Assembly (NCBI GenBank): GCA_029239785.1
Contig: JARBUG010000019.1
Coordinates: 1-62,406 of the forward strand
Length of the DNA stretch: 62,406 nucleotides
From: Symbiobacteriaceae bacterium
GTDB taxonomy: Bacteria > Bacillota > Sulfobacillia > Symbiobacteriales > Symbiobacteriaceae
Reading direction: 5' to 3'
The notes below the pieces were generated by a model. The model was not told the DNA's origin and ran no database searches. It saw only the letters and a list, made by a program, of their open reading frames with translations. Shown one piece after another: positions 47,893 to 56,533 of this stretch. Position 1 is the stretch's first letter, and the number at the start of each line of letters is the position of its first letter. Both the position numbers and the translations under genes were made by a program.

Positions 47893-49125
47893 CTATCGCA
47901 CTTCCAACGAAATGCCACCGCTGGTGGTCTTCAGGTTCAGCCGGTAGGCGCCATCGCCCTGGGTGCCGCTGCCGCTGTTCCGCCCTTCGCCGATGGTCAG
48001 CCAGGCAGGCCCCGTCACCCGGCCCGAACTGGCCTTGGCCGTGACGTTCACGCCGGCGCTCGCTGGAATGGCCACCCGCACGGCGCCGCTGACGGCGCTC
48101 ACGTCATAGTCGCCCCCGACGGTTTCGGTATCAACCGTAATGCTGCCAGAACTCGAAAGTGCCTCCAGCCGGCCGCCAACCTCCCGTGCCACTACGCTGC
48201 CGCTGGTCGAATTGACCTTCACGTTGCCGGAGACCACGGCGACTTGCACAGAGCCGCTGGTTGAGGATGCGGTGGCGTCGCCGGTAATGGCGGACGCCAG
48301 CACGCTGCCCGAGTTGGCCCGGAGGTTCACGTTGCCGACAATTCGCTCTGCCCGAATGGCGCCGGAACTGGTGGTGATGGTGACGCTGCCGGCACGATCG
48401 GCCACATTGACGCTGCCGGAAGAAGAATCGATGGTCAGCGCGACCTGCGCATCCTTCGGGAGCGTCACCACGAAGGAGATATCCGTGCGGCCCGCCGTCG
48501 GCGGGATGACGGCACTGACCTGGGTCTTTTCGTTGGAAGGCTGCATGTAGAGCCCCACCGACTCGGCCGTCCGCTCGGCATCTTCGACGGAGCGGCCGTA
48601 GCCCCGCACACGCATCTCCACCATAGCCTGGGCGCCGTCCTGTACGGTCACGTTGCCGGAGGCTGTGGTGAGGTGCAGGCTTGCCCCTGGCGCCAGTGTC
48701 AGCGGCGCCGTTTTGACCACATCGGCCGGTACGCTGCCAAACGGGTTGGGCGGCGTGATGGGCGGCATGGTAATCGGCGGGATATCAATTTCGGGCACGG
48801 CGATCTCCACGCGGACGTTATTGGGGATGTTGCGCAGTTCCTGGATCAGGCGGGGCGCCCTTCCCCAGGACGAAACGTTCGAAGCGATGATCGCCACAAT
48901 GACCAGCCCGATCACGGCGCCGCCGTCAAAGGCGACCTTGGTGCCGTCTCGTTCGGCCCGGGTAGCACTGGAAATCCACTCAAGCCCCAGAAAGACCAGC
49001 AATACGGCCCAGAACCGGCCGATGTACCAGGCGACGTCTGTATTCAGCAGGTTATCTACCAGAATGATACCGCCGGCAATCATTAACGTTGCGGCCAGTG
49101 TCATACGACCGACCTTGCGGCTCAT
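47893..49125 (-). CDS. DUF4097-type beta-repeat membrane protein
   Basis: 410 residues. Three N-terminal hydrophobic helices (about 8-25, 35-55, 70-88) anchor it. They are followed by a proline-rich linker (PPITMPPITPPNP) and a C-terminal right-handed beta-repeat of short units such as SSSGSVNVADRAGSV, TSSGAIRAE and NSGSVLAS. This is the DUF4097 pattern found in cell-envelope stress proteins next to LiaF/LiaI-like regions. The N-terminal part resembles LiaF-type domains. ATG at 49125 has GAGGAGG 8 nt upstream. It probably senses or stabilises the envelope. No LiaRS pair is adjacent. Confidence 0.8.
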   Translation of the reverse strand: MSRKVGRMTLAATLMIAGGIILVDNLLNTDVAWYIGRFWAVLLVFLGLEWISSATRAERDGTKVAFDGGAVIGLVIVAIIASNVSSWGRAPRLIQELRNIPNNVRVEIAVPEIDIPPITMPPITPPNPFGSVPADVVKTAPLTLAPGASLHLTTASGNVTVQDGAQAMVEMRVRGYGRSVEDAERTAESVGLYMQPSNEKTQVSAVIPPTAGRTDISFVVTLPKDAQVALTIDSSSGSVNVADRAGSVTITTSSGAIRAERIVGNVNLRANSGSVLASAITGDATASSTSGSVQVAVVSGNVKVNSTSGSVVAREVGGRLEALSSSGSITVDTETVGGDYDVSAVSGAVRVAIPASAGVNVTAKASSGRVTGPAWLTIGEGRNSGSGTQGDGAYRLNLKTTSGGISLEVR

Positions 49126-49300
49126 GGTGCTCGCCTCCTCATCTCCATACAGCCCGTTTGACGCCGCCGGCGTTGACAACCCTTCAGCCCCGGACAAAAA
49201 AGTTTCGTATGAACCGCTCTCCAGAGTTTGTTGCAGATGCTGGCAGGGCATACTGCCACTAGATTCTTGGAATCGTTCGAGGGACGCGAGCGAGGGATGC

Positions 49301-49789
49301 ATGCGAGTGCCCAGGGGCAGTGATTTGGTAGGGCTTCCCGTATTGGCCGGTCCGGAACTGCGGCGCATCGGGCGGGTGCAGGAGGTATTGCTCTCGCACG
49401 ACGGCAGCCGGGTCTGTGGCCTGCAATTGGAGGGCGGTGGCTGGCTTAAGGCACCGCGGGTGCTGGATTATGTGGCCGTCAAGATGGTGGGGCCGACTCA
49501 CCTGATCGCTGATGAGACCTATCTGCCCGAAGAGGTCGAGACCCGATGCTGCCATGCCCTGCACGGTCTGCCTGTGCTGGGCAGCGGCGGGGCCGAGATC
49601 GGGCTGGTCGACGACGTCTTTTTTGACGCCGAGAACGGGCAACTGACAGCGCTTCAGCTCTCCCATGGCTTCGTGGACGACCTGCTCTGCGGGAAAGAGA
49701 TTCTGCCGCTTGCCGGACCGTTGTATACGGGCGAGGCGGCGATCTTGTTGAACGAACCGGGAGAGACTTTCGGGGGTGCGCTGTCATGA
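49301..49789 (+). CDS. PRC-barrel domain protein
   Basis: 162 residues with two tandem PRC-barrel-like units: SDLVGLPVLAGPELRRIGRV...GLQLEGG (about 7-45) and HGLPVLGSGGAEIGLV...ALQLSHG (about 83-125). PRC barrels are small beta barrels used as protein-docking or RNA-binding modules. The ATG at 49301 has GAGGG shortly upstream. In Bacillota a PRC-barrel protein of this kind often precedes the AI-2E/YrrI exporter gene and alaS. The next start overlaps its stop (ATGA), so the cluster is co-translated. Confidence 0.8.
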   Translation: MRVPRGSDLVGLPVLAGPELRRIGRVQEVLLSHDGSRVCGLQLEGGGWLKAPRVLDYVAVKMVGPTHLIADETYLPEEVETRCCHALHGLPVLGSGGAEIGLVDDVFFDAENGQLTALQLSHGFVDDLLCGKEILPLAGPLYTGEAAILLNEPGETFGGALS

Positions 49790-49995
49790 TGAAATGCCCG
49801 AACTGCAGCGGTCGGTGTATCGGCCGGGTTGGCTCTGAGCAATACTATTGCTGGGACTGCTGTGTTGAATTCAACGTGGGCCGGGGAGCCGTGCGGATCT
49901 ATCATCTGGACGCTGACGGAGAACTGGTCGCAGCGGCCACTCACCAGGGTCCTGAATTGATAGCGGCGGCGGCGCCGGTCCACCAACGCCCTTAG
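49786..49995 (+). CDS. Small zinc-ribbon protein
   Basis: 69 residues. CPNC at the N-terminus and CWDC at about 22-25 form a four-cysteine zinc ribbon (with C11 and C26 as extra cysteines). The rest is short strands and an alanine-rich tail. Start ATG 49786 overlaps the PRC-barrel stop. Its role is unknown, but the fixed place between PRC-barrel and AI-2E genes suggests the same pathway. Confidence 0.75.
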   Translation: MMKCPNCSGRCIGRVGSEQYYCWDCCVEFNVGRGAVRIYHLDADGELVAAATHQGPELIAAAAPVHQRP

Positions 49996-50014
49996 AGGCG
50001 AAGGAGGGACCGAG

Positions 50015-50206
50015 TTGGGCAACGATCGCTTTGTGACCGGACTGATGACAGGTGTGGCGCTTGGCGCCCTGGTTGCCATGGCCATGTCCCCGCAGGTACG
50101 TGGACCCGTTATGAATGGCGCTTCGGAACTTGGCGAGCGGATGCAGAAGATGTGGCGCAAGAAGGGTGACATGGTCGAAGAGATGATGCCGGAAGGAACT
50201 ATGTAG
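50015..50206 (+). CDS. YtxH-like small membrane protein
   Basis: 63 residues: one N-terminal glycine-rich membrane helix (FVTGLMTGVALGALVAMAM) and a charged amphipathic tail (ERMQKMWRKKGDMVEEMM). This resembles YtxH-type proteins. The TTG start at 50015 follows AAGGAGGG with 7-nt spacing. The exporter gene begins 6 nt after its stop. Confidence 0.7.
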   Translation: MGNDRFVTGLMTGVALGALVAMAMSPQVRGPVMNGASELGERMQKMWRKKGDMVEEMMPEGTM

Positions 50207-50212
50207 CGGCTG

Positions 50213-51334
50213 ATGACCGGCAGGAAACGAAGAATCATGGCGGCGCTGGTAATCGGCGGACTGGTCCTTGCCACCGGATGGGGGCTGTGGGTCATCCGGC
50301 CGATTCTGGCGCCCTTTCTGCTCGCCGTTGTCATTTCGTACCTGATTGCGCCATTGGTCAACCTGCTGGCCGCCCGGGGCATGGGCCGCGGGTGGGCGAT
50401 TGTGATGGTTTTTGCGGTCCTGGGGGTGCTCGGTGGCGTTGCGGTGGTCAAAGGGCTGCCGCGGGCCATTGAACAGGTGCAGCGCTTGAATGAGGCGATT
50501 CCGGTCTACTTCCTGCGGGCGCGGCTGCTGGTGGACAACCTGCAGCAACGTGTGAATGAGGCGGGCCTGCCGCCGGAACTGAGCGATGCCGTGCACCGGT
50601 CGATTGGTGACATGGAACAGCGGTCAGCCGCCGCCCTGGGCTCACTGCTGCAGATTCGGACGTTGACCCGTGCGGCGGGCTTTCTGGCCAGCCTGATTCT
50701 GGCGCCGTTCATCTCCTTCTACATTTTGAAGGATATCGAGCGGTTCAAGGAGCGGTTTCTGCTCTCGCTGCCGGGGCGGTACCGCCACGAGATTCTGGCG
50801 CTCCTGCGGGGGCTGGACTCGGTGCTGGCGGGCTTCGTGCGGGGCCAGATTCTGCTCTCGCTGGCGGTCGGGGCGCTGGCCACCCTCGCTACGGCGCTGC
50901 TGGGCCTGCGCTACTCGCTGCTGCTGGGCATTTGGGCCGGCCTGACGGAGTTTGTGCCGTATGTCGGACCGATTCTGGGCGCCGTGCCTGCGGTGGTGGC
51001 CGGCTTTACCGTCTCCCCGATTCTCGGGCTGGAGGTCGTGGTCGCTTTCGCCATCATTCAGCAGTTGGAGAATGCCATTCTCTCCCCTCGGATTATGGGA
51101 AAAAGTGTCGGTTTGCACCCGATTGCTGTTATGTTTTCGGTGCTCGCCGGCGGGTACTTGCTGGGGGGCTGGGGCTTCATCGTCGGGCTGCCCCTCGCCG
51201 GATTGATGCGCGTGCTGTGGGGGTTCGTGGTGGCACGCCTGACCGATGTGGACCTGCAGTATCGGCCGGTTGGGCCCGTGGCGGCGCCCGCCCTGCGGCC
51301 TGAGCCGTCCCGCAAACCGCCGCCCAATGACTAA
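50213..51334 (+). CDS. AI-2E family transporter (YrrI-like)
   Basis: 373-residue membrane protein of the AI-2E exporter family with about eight hydrophobic helices. The family pattern is visible: RPILAPFLLAVVISYLIAPLV at the start, a long hydrophilic helix pair (90-150), SLILAPFISFYILKDIERF, and the conserved LTEFVPYVGPILGAVPAV and QQLENAILSPRIMG. Family members include AI-2 and Na+/H+ exporters; the name does not prove AI-2 transport. In Bacillota this gene (yrrI) usually lies upstream of alaS, which is missing here. A terminator follows immediately. Confidence 0.88.
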   Translation: MTGRKRRIMAALVIGGLVLATGWGLWVIRPILAPFLLAVVISYLIAPLVNLLAARGMGRGWAIVMVFAVLGVLGGVAVVKGLPRAIEQVQRLNEAIPVYFLRARLLVDNLQQRVNEAGLPPELSDAVHRSIGDMEQRSAAALGSLLQIRTLTRAAGFLASLILAPFISFYILKDIERFKERFLLSLPGRYRHEILALLRGLDSVLAGFVRGQILLSLAVGALATLATALLGLRYSLLLGIWAGLTEFVPYVGPILGAVPAVVAGFTVSPILGLEVVVAFAIIQQLENAILSPRIMGKSVGLHPIAVMFSVLAGGYLLGGWGFIVGLPLAGLMRVLWGFVVARLTDVDLQYRPVGPVAAPALRPEPSRKPPPND

Positions 51335-51368
51335 GGCCCGACCGCTTTTGACAGCGGCCGGGCCGTTT
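51335..51368 (+). terminator. Terminator of the AI-2E cluster
   Basis: 12-position stem with one A:C mismatch (51335-51346 with 51353-51364) followed by GTTTCT. Confidence 0.7.
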
Positions 51369-51374
51369 CTCGTC

Positions 51375-51620
51375 TTACTTCTTTTCGTCTGCGTGAGCCA
51401 TGGTATAGCCCAGTGCGAACATCGCGTAGGAGAGGTCGCAGACCTCCCGGTAGAGCGATTCCATTTGTTCCTGGGAGACGGCGCCCTTGGCCTGCGCCAG
51501 CGAGGCGATGGTCGCCAGGCGCCCCCGGACGAGCATTTCAACCCCTTCGCGCGACTGGCCCTTGTTCTCCCGGAGCAATTTGAGCGCTTGCTCGCGATGG
51601 GAGCGCAGCACTTGTTCCAT
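51375..51620 (-). CDS. Small helical cytosolic protein, unknown
   Basis: 81 residues, predicted entirely helical (MEQVLRSHREQALKLLREN; AMFALGYTMAHADEKK), with no cysteine cluster or membrane span. ATG at 51620 follows AGGGTGGG with 9-nt spacing; a TTG two codons earlier is too close. It has a good promoter on the - strand (51656-51685). It is convergent with the AI-2E gene. No family recognised. Confidence 0.65.
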   Translation of the reverse strand: MEQVLRSHREQALKLLRENKGQSREGVEMLVRGRLATIASLAQAKGAVSQEQMESLYREVCDLSYAMFALGYTMAHADEKK

Positions 51621-51655
51621 CGGCAAATCCCACCCTCTTTCTCCACATCATGGAC

Positions 51656-51685
51656 ATTATAACGCTGTGCGTATTAATCCCACAA
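51656..51685 (-). promoter_or_regulatory. Promoter of the 81-residue gene
   Basis: On the - strand TTGTGG (51685-51680), 18-nt spacer, perfect TATAAT (51661-51656). The region 51690-51800 is AT-rich and has no gene. Confidence 0.6.
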
Positions 51686-51830
51686 GTAGCGGGAACAGGG
51701 AAGGATCTCCAATGTAAATGTCGTCACAAAAATATTCCTTCACGATTATAGATCCATATCGACCCTTTTCGCTCCTTCTACGTATTTACTAATGATTGCG
51801 TTGGGAGGAGTAGAAGGAGGGCGGTCAGCA

Positions 51831-52157
51831 TTGGATGAGAATAAGGTATTCGACCAGTACTTCGAGCTGCCAGACGGCTACGAGGTGCAGTTGATGGTTT
51901 TGCGGGATTACCCCGGCGGCCGCGCTCGGCGGGGCGCCATGGCGATTTTCCGCAGCCGGGTCTGGATCGGCCATGTGTCGGAGTCTGATCCCTTGCTGCA
52001 CCGGAGCCAGGAGCAGCCTGAGTTGAACGTGGCGATTGGGTCTTGCTATAGCATGGCGCTTCAGGGCGCCGCCCATGTGATTGCGTCGCCCGCTGCCCTG
52101 GAGGCGCTCAGTGAGCGGGTGCATGCCTACTTTCACGGGATCGAGCAAGTAAGTTGA
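51831..52157 (+). CDS. Conserved-looking small protein, unknown
   Basis: 108 residues, soluble, alpha/beta: FELPDGYEVQLMVLRDY, AMAIFRSRVWIGHVSES, then a helical end (SMALQGAAHVIASPAALEALSERVHAYFHG). TTG at 51831 has AAGGAGGG 10 nt upstream; ATG 51792 lies before that site. It immediately precedes the RNase P RNA gene on the same strand. I cannot name a family. Confidence 0.6.
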   Translation: MDENKVFDQYFELPDGYEVQLMVLRDYPGGRARRGAMAIFRSRVWIGHVSESDPLLHRSQEQPELNVAIGSCYSMALQGAAHVIASPAALEALSERVHAYFHGIEQVS

Positions 52158-52201
52158 AAACGTGTATGGCAGGACTGGCTGTCCTGCCATATTTCGTGCG
52201 C

Positions 52202-52230
52202 TGGACGGCGCCTCTGATATAAGGTACACT
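52202..52230 (+). promoter_or_regulatory. Promoter of rnpB
   Basis: TGGACG (52202-52207), 17-nt spacer, TACACT (52225-52230). Start near 52237, just upstream of the P1 stem. Confidence 0.5.
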
Positions 52231-52263
52231 AAGTATCTGATCCGATTCGACCAACCGGATATT

Positions 52264-52696
52264 GTGAGAGTTTGGCAGATGATCGCGCTGCGCTAACGGG
52301 GAGGCCTTTGGCCAACTGCACCCGGATGGCGTGGTGAGGAACTTCCTGGCACCGCTCCCGGTGAAGTCCGAGCCCCTTCGGGGGCGTGTAAGGGCCCGTA
52401 CCCGGGAGAAAGTTGGCGCAGGTCGCAAGACCTGGCGGCGCGAGCCGACGATGGGGAAGGCTATCTCGGAACCCCGAAAGGCTGGTCCGAGACGCTTGTA
52501 CCTGTAACGAGCTAGAGAAACGCAGACCGGCCGGTGACGGCCGGGTGGCACGGGCAATCTCCGCCACGGTGCAAGTCCAAGTAGGCGCGCAAGCGCGGGT
52601 AGGACGCAGTCCCGCAAGGGACCGTCGCCCCTGGTCAGGGCGGCGAGATAAATGATCATTCAACGACAGAACCAGGGGTATCGCCGATCTCTCACA
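52264..52696 (+). ncRNA. rnpB: RNase P RNA, type A-like
   Basis: Catalytic RNA that removes tRNA 5' leaders. The ends pair as P1 (GTGAGAG at 52264 with CTCTCAC at 52688). The conserved 5' block GGTGAGGAACTTCCTGGC is the counterpart of GAGGAAAGTCC. The 3' block contains AGATAAATGATCATT...ACGACAGAACC, the near-universal GATAnATGAT...ACAGAA signature. The tetraloop-capped P12-like and P13/14-like stems in the middle and the GTGCAAGTCCAAGTAGGC block resemble type A rather than Bacillus type B. No protein gene fits this stretch. Its own promoter and a terminator at 52704 support a single RNA gene. Confidence 0.9.
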
Positions 52697-52703
52697 GCGC
52701 AGA

Positions 52704-52743
52704 AGGTCCGATTCGCACGGCAACGTGCGGGTCGGGCCTTTTT
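52704..52743 (+). terminator. Terminator of rnpB
   Basis: 15-bp stem with wobbles (52704-52718 with 52723-52737), GCAA loop, TTTTT. Confidence 0.85.
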
Positions 52744-53148
52744 CGTTGCCGGATTTGGACCAATGAATCGCGAAGGATACGGTGAAAGTTCATCTGAGGG
52801 AGATCTTCCGAGATCACTGAGGTGGCCGGCCCAAGGAGATCCAACGAGTTCCAACGACGTCCAACGACTTTCTTTTCGTCCCATTTTGGCTCAAAGCGTT
52901 CAAAGTGGCCCCGCATAGGGTCCTTTGAGGGGATTACCACACCGGCCGGGGCGACTGAGGGAGAGAACTTCCCCAATCGTCACCGGGGCCGGTGCGCGTC
53001 ACCAGGCGTTCCCGCGCCTCCCAGCCCTTGACTGTCCAGGGTTTGCAGGCGAGTTCGAACGGATGTGCGATCATGTCATCGTGCGCTTCCGCACGGATTG
53101 GTTTAGAATGGGTGTGCGGATCTCGCATCCGAAAGGAGCGTTTCACAC
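52744..53148. other. Intergenic region before the sugar operon
   Basis: About 400 nt without a convincing gene. It holds three short direct repeats of CCAACGA(C/G) at 10-nt spacing (52842-52868) and a -10-like TAGAAT at 53104-53109 before the GH4 gene, with a poor -35. The repeats could be binding sites for a regulator of the operon. Confidence 0.4.
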
Positions 53149-54414
53149 ATGAATGGCCTGACCATCTGCATTATCGGCGCTGGCAGCTCTTATACACCGG
53201 AGTTAATTGAGGGCTTCGCCTTAATGCGCGAGACCCTGCCCGTCCGAGAAATCCGCCTGATGGACATCGACACGCACCGCCTGGAGATTATGGAAGGGTT
53301 CTGCCGCCGCTTTGCCGCGCACATGAACTTCCCCGTCACCATTACGGCGACAACGGACCGGCGCCGGGCGATTGAAGGCGCCGACTTCATCAACACGCAG
53401 ATTCGGGTGGGCGGCAACGCGGCCCGGGTGAAGGACGAGAAGATTCCCCTCAGCTACGGCCTCATCGGGCAGGAGACCACCGGCGCCGGCGGCATGATGA
53501 AGGCGCTGCGCTCCATCCCCGTCATGCTCGATATCGCCCGCGACGTGGAGCGCTACAGCCCGGGCGCCTGGATGATCAACTACACCAACCCGACCGGCCT
53601 GATGACGGAGGCGATCACCCGCCACACCAAGGCGAAAATCGCCGGCCTCTGCTCCGGGGGCCTCTTTCCGCAGCAGTGGACGGCCAAGGCGCTGGGCGTG
53701 CCGAAGGAGAGCGTTCGCTACGATTACGTCGGCCTGAACCATATGAACTTCGCCTATAACGTCACGGTCGATGGGCGCCCCATCACCGACGCCGAGTTTG
53801 ATCTGATCGCCGATCGGGTCTGGTCGGTTGATCACGATTTGATCCGGCAGCTCCGGGTTTTGCCGAGCCCGTATTTGCAGTACTTCTTCCACACGACACA
53901 ACGTGTCAAAGAGATGCGGGCTGCCCCCCGCACCCGGGGCGAAGAGGTGCAGCTACTTGAGAAGGAGGTCTTTGCGGGCTACCAGGACCCCGAAGGCCAT
54001 ACCAAGCCCGAGGCGCTGAAGAAGCGGGGCGGCGGCGGCTATTCCGAGGTGGCGCTTTCGATTATGAAATCGGTGGCCAGCCGTGCGGATAGCTGGGCGG
54101 TCGTCAATGTGCCGAATCAGGGGACGGTCCGCTTCTTGCCCGATGACGCGGTGATCGAGGCCGCCTGCTTGGTGAACAGCAGCGGCATCAAGCCGGTGGC
54201 CATTGGGGAGGTGCCCCGGGCCGTGTGGGGCCTGGTGAGCGCTGTGAAGAACTATGAGCAGTTGGCCGTGGATGCCGCCATGACCGGCGATCGGCGGACG
54301 GCCTTGCTGGCGCTGCTGGCGCATCCGCTGGTTCGGGAGTACGAGCTGGCTTTGCCGCTGCTGAACGATCTGCTGGAAGCGAACCGGGAGTATCTCCCGC
54401 AGTTCTTTCGGTGA
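53149..54414 (+). CDS. Glycoside hydrolase family 4 (6-phospho-beta-glucosidase-like)
   Basis: 421-residue NAD+- and metal-dependent glycosidase of the GH4 type. The dinucleotide-binding CIIGAGSSYTPELIEG is at residues 7-22, and the NYTNPTG motif at 144-150. Metal-ligand candidates are C168 and H198 (GLNHMNF). The family CN(V/I)P signature is altered here to C168-S-G-G. GH4 enzymes act through an NAD-mediated oxidation/elimination. ATG at 53149 follows AAAGGAG. It is translationally coupled to a sugar kinase gene and then an SIS-domain gene, so it probably releases an amino sugar or phospho-sugar that those two process. Confidence 0.88.
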   Translation: MNGLTICIIGAGSSYTPELIEGFALMRETLPVREIRLMDIDTHRLEIMEGFCRRFAAHMNFPVTITATTDRRRAIEGADFINTQIRVGGNAARVKDEKIPLSYGLIGQETTGAGGMMKALRSIPVMLDIARDVERYSPGAWMINYTNPTGLMTEAITRHTKAKIAGLCSGGLFPQQWTAKALGVPKESVRYDYVGLNHMNFAYNVTVDGRPITDAEFDLIADRVWSVDHDLIRQLRVLPSPYLQYFFHTTQRVKEMRAAPRTRGEEVQLLEKEVFAGYQDPEGHTKPEALKKRGGGGYSEVALSIMKSVASRADSWAVVNVPNQGTVRFLPDDAVIEAACLVNSSGIKPVAIGEVPRAVWGLVSAVKNYEQLAVDAAMTGDRRTALLALLAHPLVREYELALPLLNDLLEANREYLPQFFR

Positions 54415-55415
54415 TGGGCCTGATTCTCGCCCTCGATCAGGGGGCTACGAAGACGGCGGCGCTGGTGGCGACCGCCGCGGGAGAGATTCTCGGGGTGGGG
54501 TATGGCCGGGGCGCCTGCCATGCCAGCGACGGCATGGAGGCGGCCATGGCGGCGGTGCGGGAGGCGGCGGGGGTGGCGCTCGCCGCCGCCGGGGCGGGCG
54601 CCGGACCCGGCTCTGGCCCCGGCGTCGCCTCCGTCTTCGCCGGCATGACCGGCGCCGACTGGCCCCACGAGTATCCCTTGCTCCAAACTGCGCTCCGCGA
54701 GGCCACTGGCGTCGCCGACGTCACGGTGGTCAACGACTGCATCATCGCCCGGCGGGCCGGCACCGACGCCCCCTTCGGCGCCGTCCTGTGCGCCGGCACC
54801 GGGCTGAACGCGGCTGTCATCAGCCCCCAGGGCGAAACCTATGTCTACGGCTACTACATCAACGGCGACGACAACGGCGGCACAGCGCTGGGGCGCCTCG
54901 CCTTGCGGGCGGTCTTCGGCGCCGAGGCGGGCATCACCCCGCCCACGCTGCTGACCGCGGGGCTGCTGAACCACTTCGGCCTCACCACGGTCGATGCGCT
55001 GATGATGCGCTACGTGGGCGGTCAACTGGGGCCGACCAGCACCCTTGTCCCGATTCTGGTGGAGGCCGTGCGGGCCGGCGACGGGGTGGCCGGGCGCATC
55101 GTGGCTGAGTTCGGGGAACGTCTGGCGCGGTACGTAACCGCCGGCCTGCGCCGGTTTGGCATGGCCGACCTGGCGCAGGACGTGGTCCTGTCGGGCGGCG
55201 TTTTCAAGGCCGACCTGCCCGGGCTGCGGGAGACGGTGGCCCGAGCGGTTCGGCGGGAAGCGCCGGGCGCCCGGGTCGTGGAGGCCCGGTATGAACCCGT
55301 AGTCGGCGCCTTGCTGCTGGCGCTGGAGCAGCGCCGGGTGCAGGGCGTCTCCCTGGAAAACCCGGCCGTCGCCGCTTCGGCCGCCCGGGCGAATCTGATA
55401 AGGATGTGTTCATGA
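54411..55415 (+). CDS. BadF/BcrA-type N-acetylglucosamine-like kinase
   Basis: 334-residue ASKHA-fold kinase. The phosphate-1 motif LALDQGATKTAALV, phosphate-2 motif GAVLCAGTGLNA and adenosine motif VVLSGGVFKA are visible. The family includes N-acetylglucosamine kinase, so the likely substrate is the (amino) sugar released by the upstream GH4 enzyme. A GGDDNGG-like loop (YINGDDNGGTALG) is kept. GTG at 54411 overlaps the GH4 stop (GTGA). A Gly/Ala/Pro-rich insert sits at about residues 60-75. The SIS gene overlaps the other end. Confidence 0.85.
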   Translation: MMGLILALDQGATKTAALVATAAGEILGVGYGRGACHASDGMEAAMAAVREAAGVALAAAGAGAGPGSGPGVASVFAGMTGADWPHEYPLLQTALREATGVADVTVVNDCIIARRAGTDAPFGAVLCAGTGLNAAVISPQGETYVYGYYINGDDNGGTALGRLALRAVFGAEAGITPPTLLTAGLLNHFGLTTVDALMMRYVGGQLGPTSTLVPILVEAVRAGDGVAGRIVAEFGERLARYVTAGLRRFGMADLAQDVVLSGGVFKADLPGLRETVARAVRREAPGARVVEARYEPVVGALLLALEQRRVQGVSLENPAVAASAARANLIRMCS

Positions 55416-56449
55416 TGTCGACTCGCATGTGGCAAGAGATTCAGGATCAACCGAAGGTAGTGGAGCGCCTGCTGCAGGGGGCGGGAGAAGGGGGCCCGGC
55501 CCCGGCCGCCATCGCGGCTTGCCGCGACGCCCTCCGCGGCGTCACCCGGCTCATCCTCTCCGGTACCGGCGCCTCTCTGGCGGCCTGCCGGGTTGGGCAA
55601 TACGCCTTCATGACCTATGCCGGCCTGCTGCCCCACGTGCTCCCCGCCGCCGAACTTGACTACCTCAGGCCTGCCCCCGGCACCCTGGTGATTCTGGTCT
55701 CCCAATCCGGCCAGAGCCTCGAGACCCAGACCGCCGTCGCAGCCCTCAAGGAGCGGGAAATCCCGTTCTGGGGCATCACCAACAACCCCAGTTCTCACCT
55801 CGCCCAGCATGCCGACCAGGTGCTCCTCATGCACGCCGACGAGGAAATCAGCTCAGCCACCAAGACCTATACGGCCACCCTGGTCCTCTTCGCCCTCCTC
55901 GCCGGGGCAGACCGACCGCTGCTGAACCTCCCCGCTGACCTGCGCGCCACCCTGGATGCCGCCGCCACCCCCATCGCGCGCTGGGCCGATGCCCTGATGG
56001 ATAACAAGGTCGGCTACATCCTGGGCATGGGCGCCCTCGGCGCCGCCGCAGCCCCGGGCGCCCTGCTCATGAAAGAAAAGGCGTTCCTGCACATCGAAGG
56101 CATGTCGCTCTCGGAGTTCAGGCATGGCAACATCGAAGTGGTCACGCCGGGACTGCCCATTATCGTTCTGGCAGTTACGCCGACGGAAACGGCCGAGGCG
56201 GTCAGGCATGCCAAATACTTCGCCTCCATCGGGGCCGAGGTCTACCTCATCACCGACTCCCCTGTGGCGGAGAGCAATATCCCACCCGAACGCATCCTGC
56301 AGGTGGAGAACAGTGGCGACGCGTACACGGGCCAACTCCAGGTGGTGATCCCCCTGCAGCTGCTGGCCGAGCGGGTGGCCGTCCGGAAGGGGCATAACGT
56401 GGACGGGTTCCGCTACATCGCCAAAGTGGTGGACAAGTATCAGTTGTAA
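55412..56449 (+). CDS. SIS-domain sugar isomerase/deaminase (GlmS C-domain/AgaS-like)
   Basis: 345 residues with two SIS domains. The first has LILSGTGASLAACRVGQYAF and VSQSGQSLETQTAVAAL; the second GYILGMGALGAAAAPGALLMKEKAF and EFRHGNIEVV. This matches isomerising domains of GlmS, FrlB and AgaS, which act on 6-phospho amino sugars or fructoselysine. It should convert the phosphorylated product of the kinase into a glycolytic intermediate. ATG at 55412 with AAGGA 7 nt upstream overlaps the kinase stop. A perfect 13-bp hairpin follows. Confidence 0.85.
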   Translation: MMSTRMWQEIQDQPKVVERLLQGAGEGGPAPAAIAACRDALRGVTRLILSGTGASLAACRVGQYAFMTYAGLLPHVLPAAELDYLRPAPGTLVILVSQSGQSLETQTAVAALKEREIPFWGITNNPSSHLAQHADQVLLMHADEEISSATKTYTATLVLFALLAGADRPLLNLPADLRATLDAAATPIARWADALMDNKVGYILGMGALGAAAAPGALLMKEKAFLHIEGMSLSEFRHGNIEVVTPGLPIIVLAVTPTETAEAVRHAKYFASIGAEVYLITDSPVAESNIPPERILQVENSGDAYTGQLQVVIPLQLLAERVAVRKGHNVDGFRYIAKVVDKYQL

Positions 56450-56462
56450 CTGTCAAAGGCAC

Positions 56463-56494
56463 TCGGCCCGGAAGGCAAAAACCTTCCGGGCCGA
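56463..56494 (+). terminator. Hairpin terminator of the sugar operon
   Basis: Perfect 13-bp stem TCGGCCCGGAAGG/CCTTCCGGGCCGA, loop CAAAAA; the tail is TTCGTATAG rather than a pure U run. Confidence 0.6.
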
Positions 56495-56503
56495 TTCGTA
56501 TAG

Positions 56504-56533
56504 TTGAAGGAATTTCAGCGCGCAGGATAGTAA
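56504..56533 (+). promoter_or_regulatory. Possible promoter of the type VII locus
   Basis: TTGAAG (56504-56509), 18-nt spacer, TAGTAA (56528-56533). Confidence 0.4.

Noticed and set aside
48653-49300. N-terminal extension of the PRC-barrel frame
   Set aside because: It runs antisense through the DUF4097 gene; a ribosome site and family-like sequence begin only at 49301.
52264-52696. Group II intron or protein gene in the structured region
   Set aside because: The paired ends and the GATAnATGAT...ACAGAA blocks fit RNase P RNA, and no reverse transcriptase or domain V is seen.
53040-53075. tRNA-like GTTCGAA segment
   Set aside because: Only the T-loop-like palindrome is present; no acceptor, D or anticodon stem can be built on either strand.
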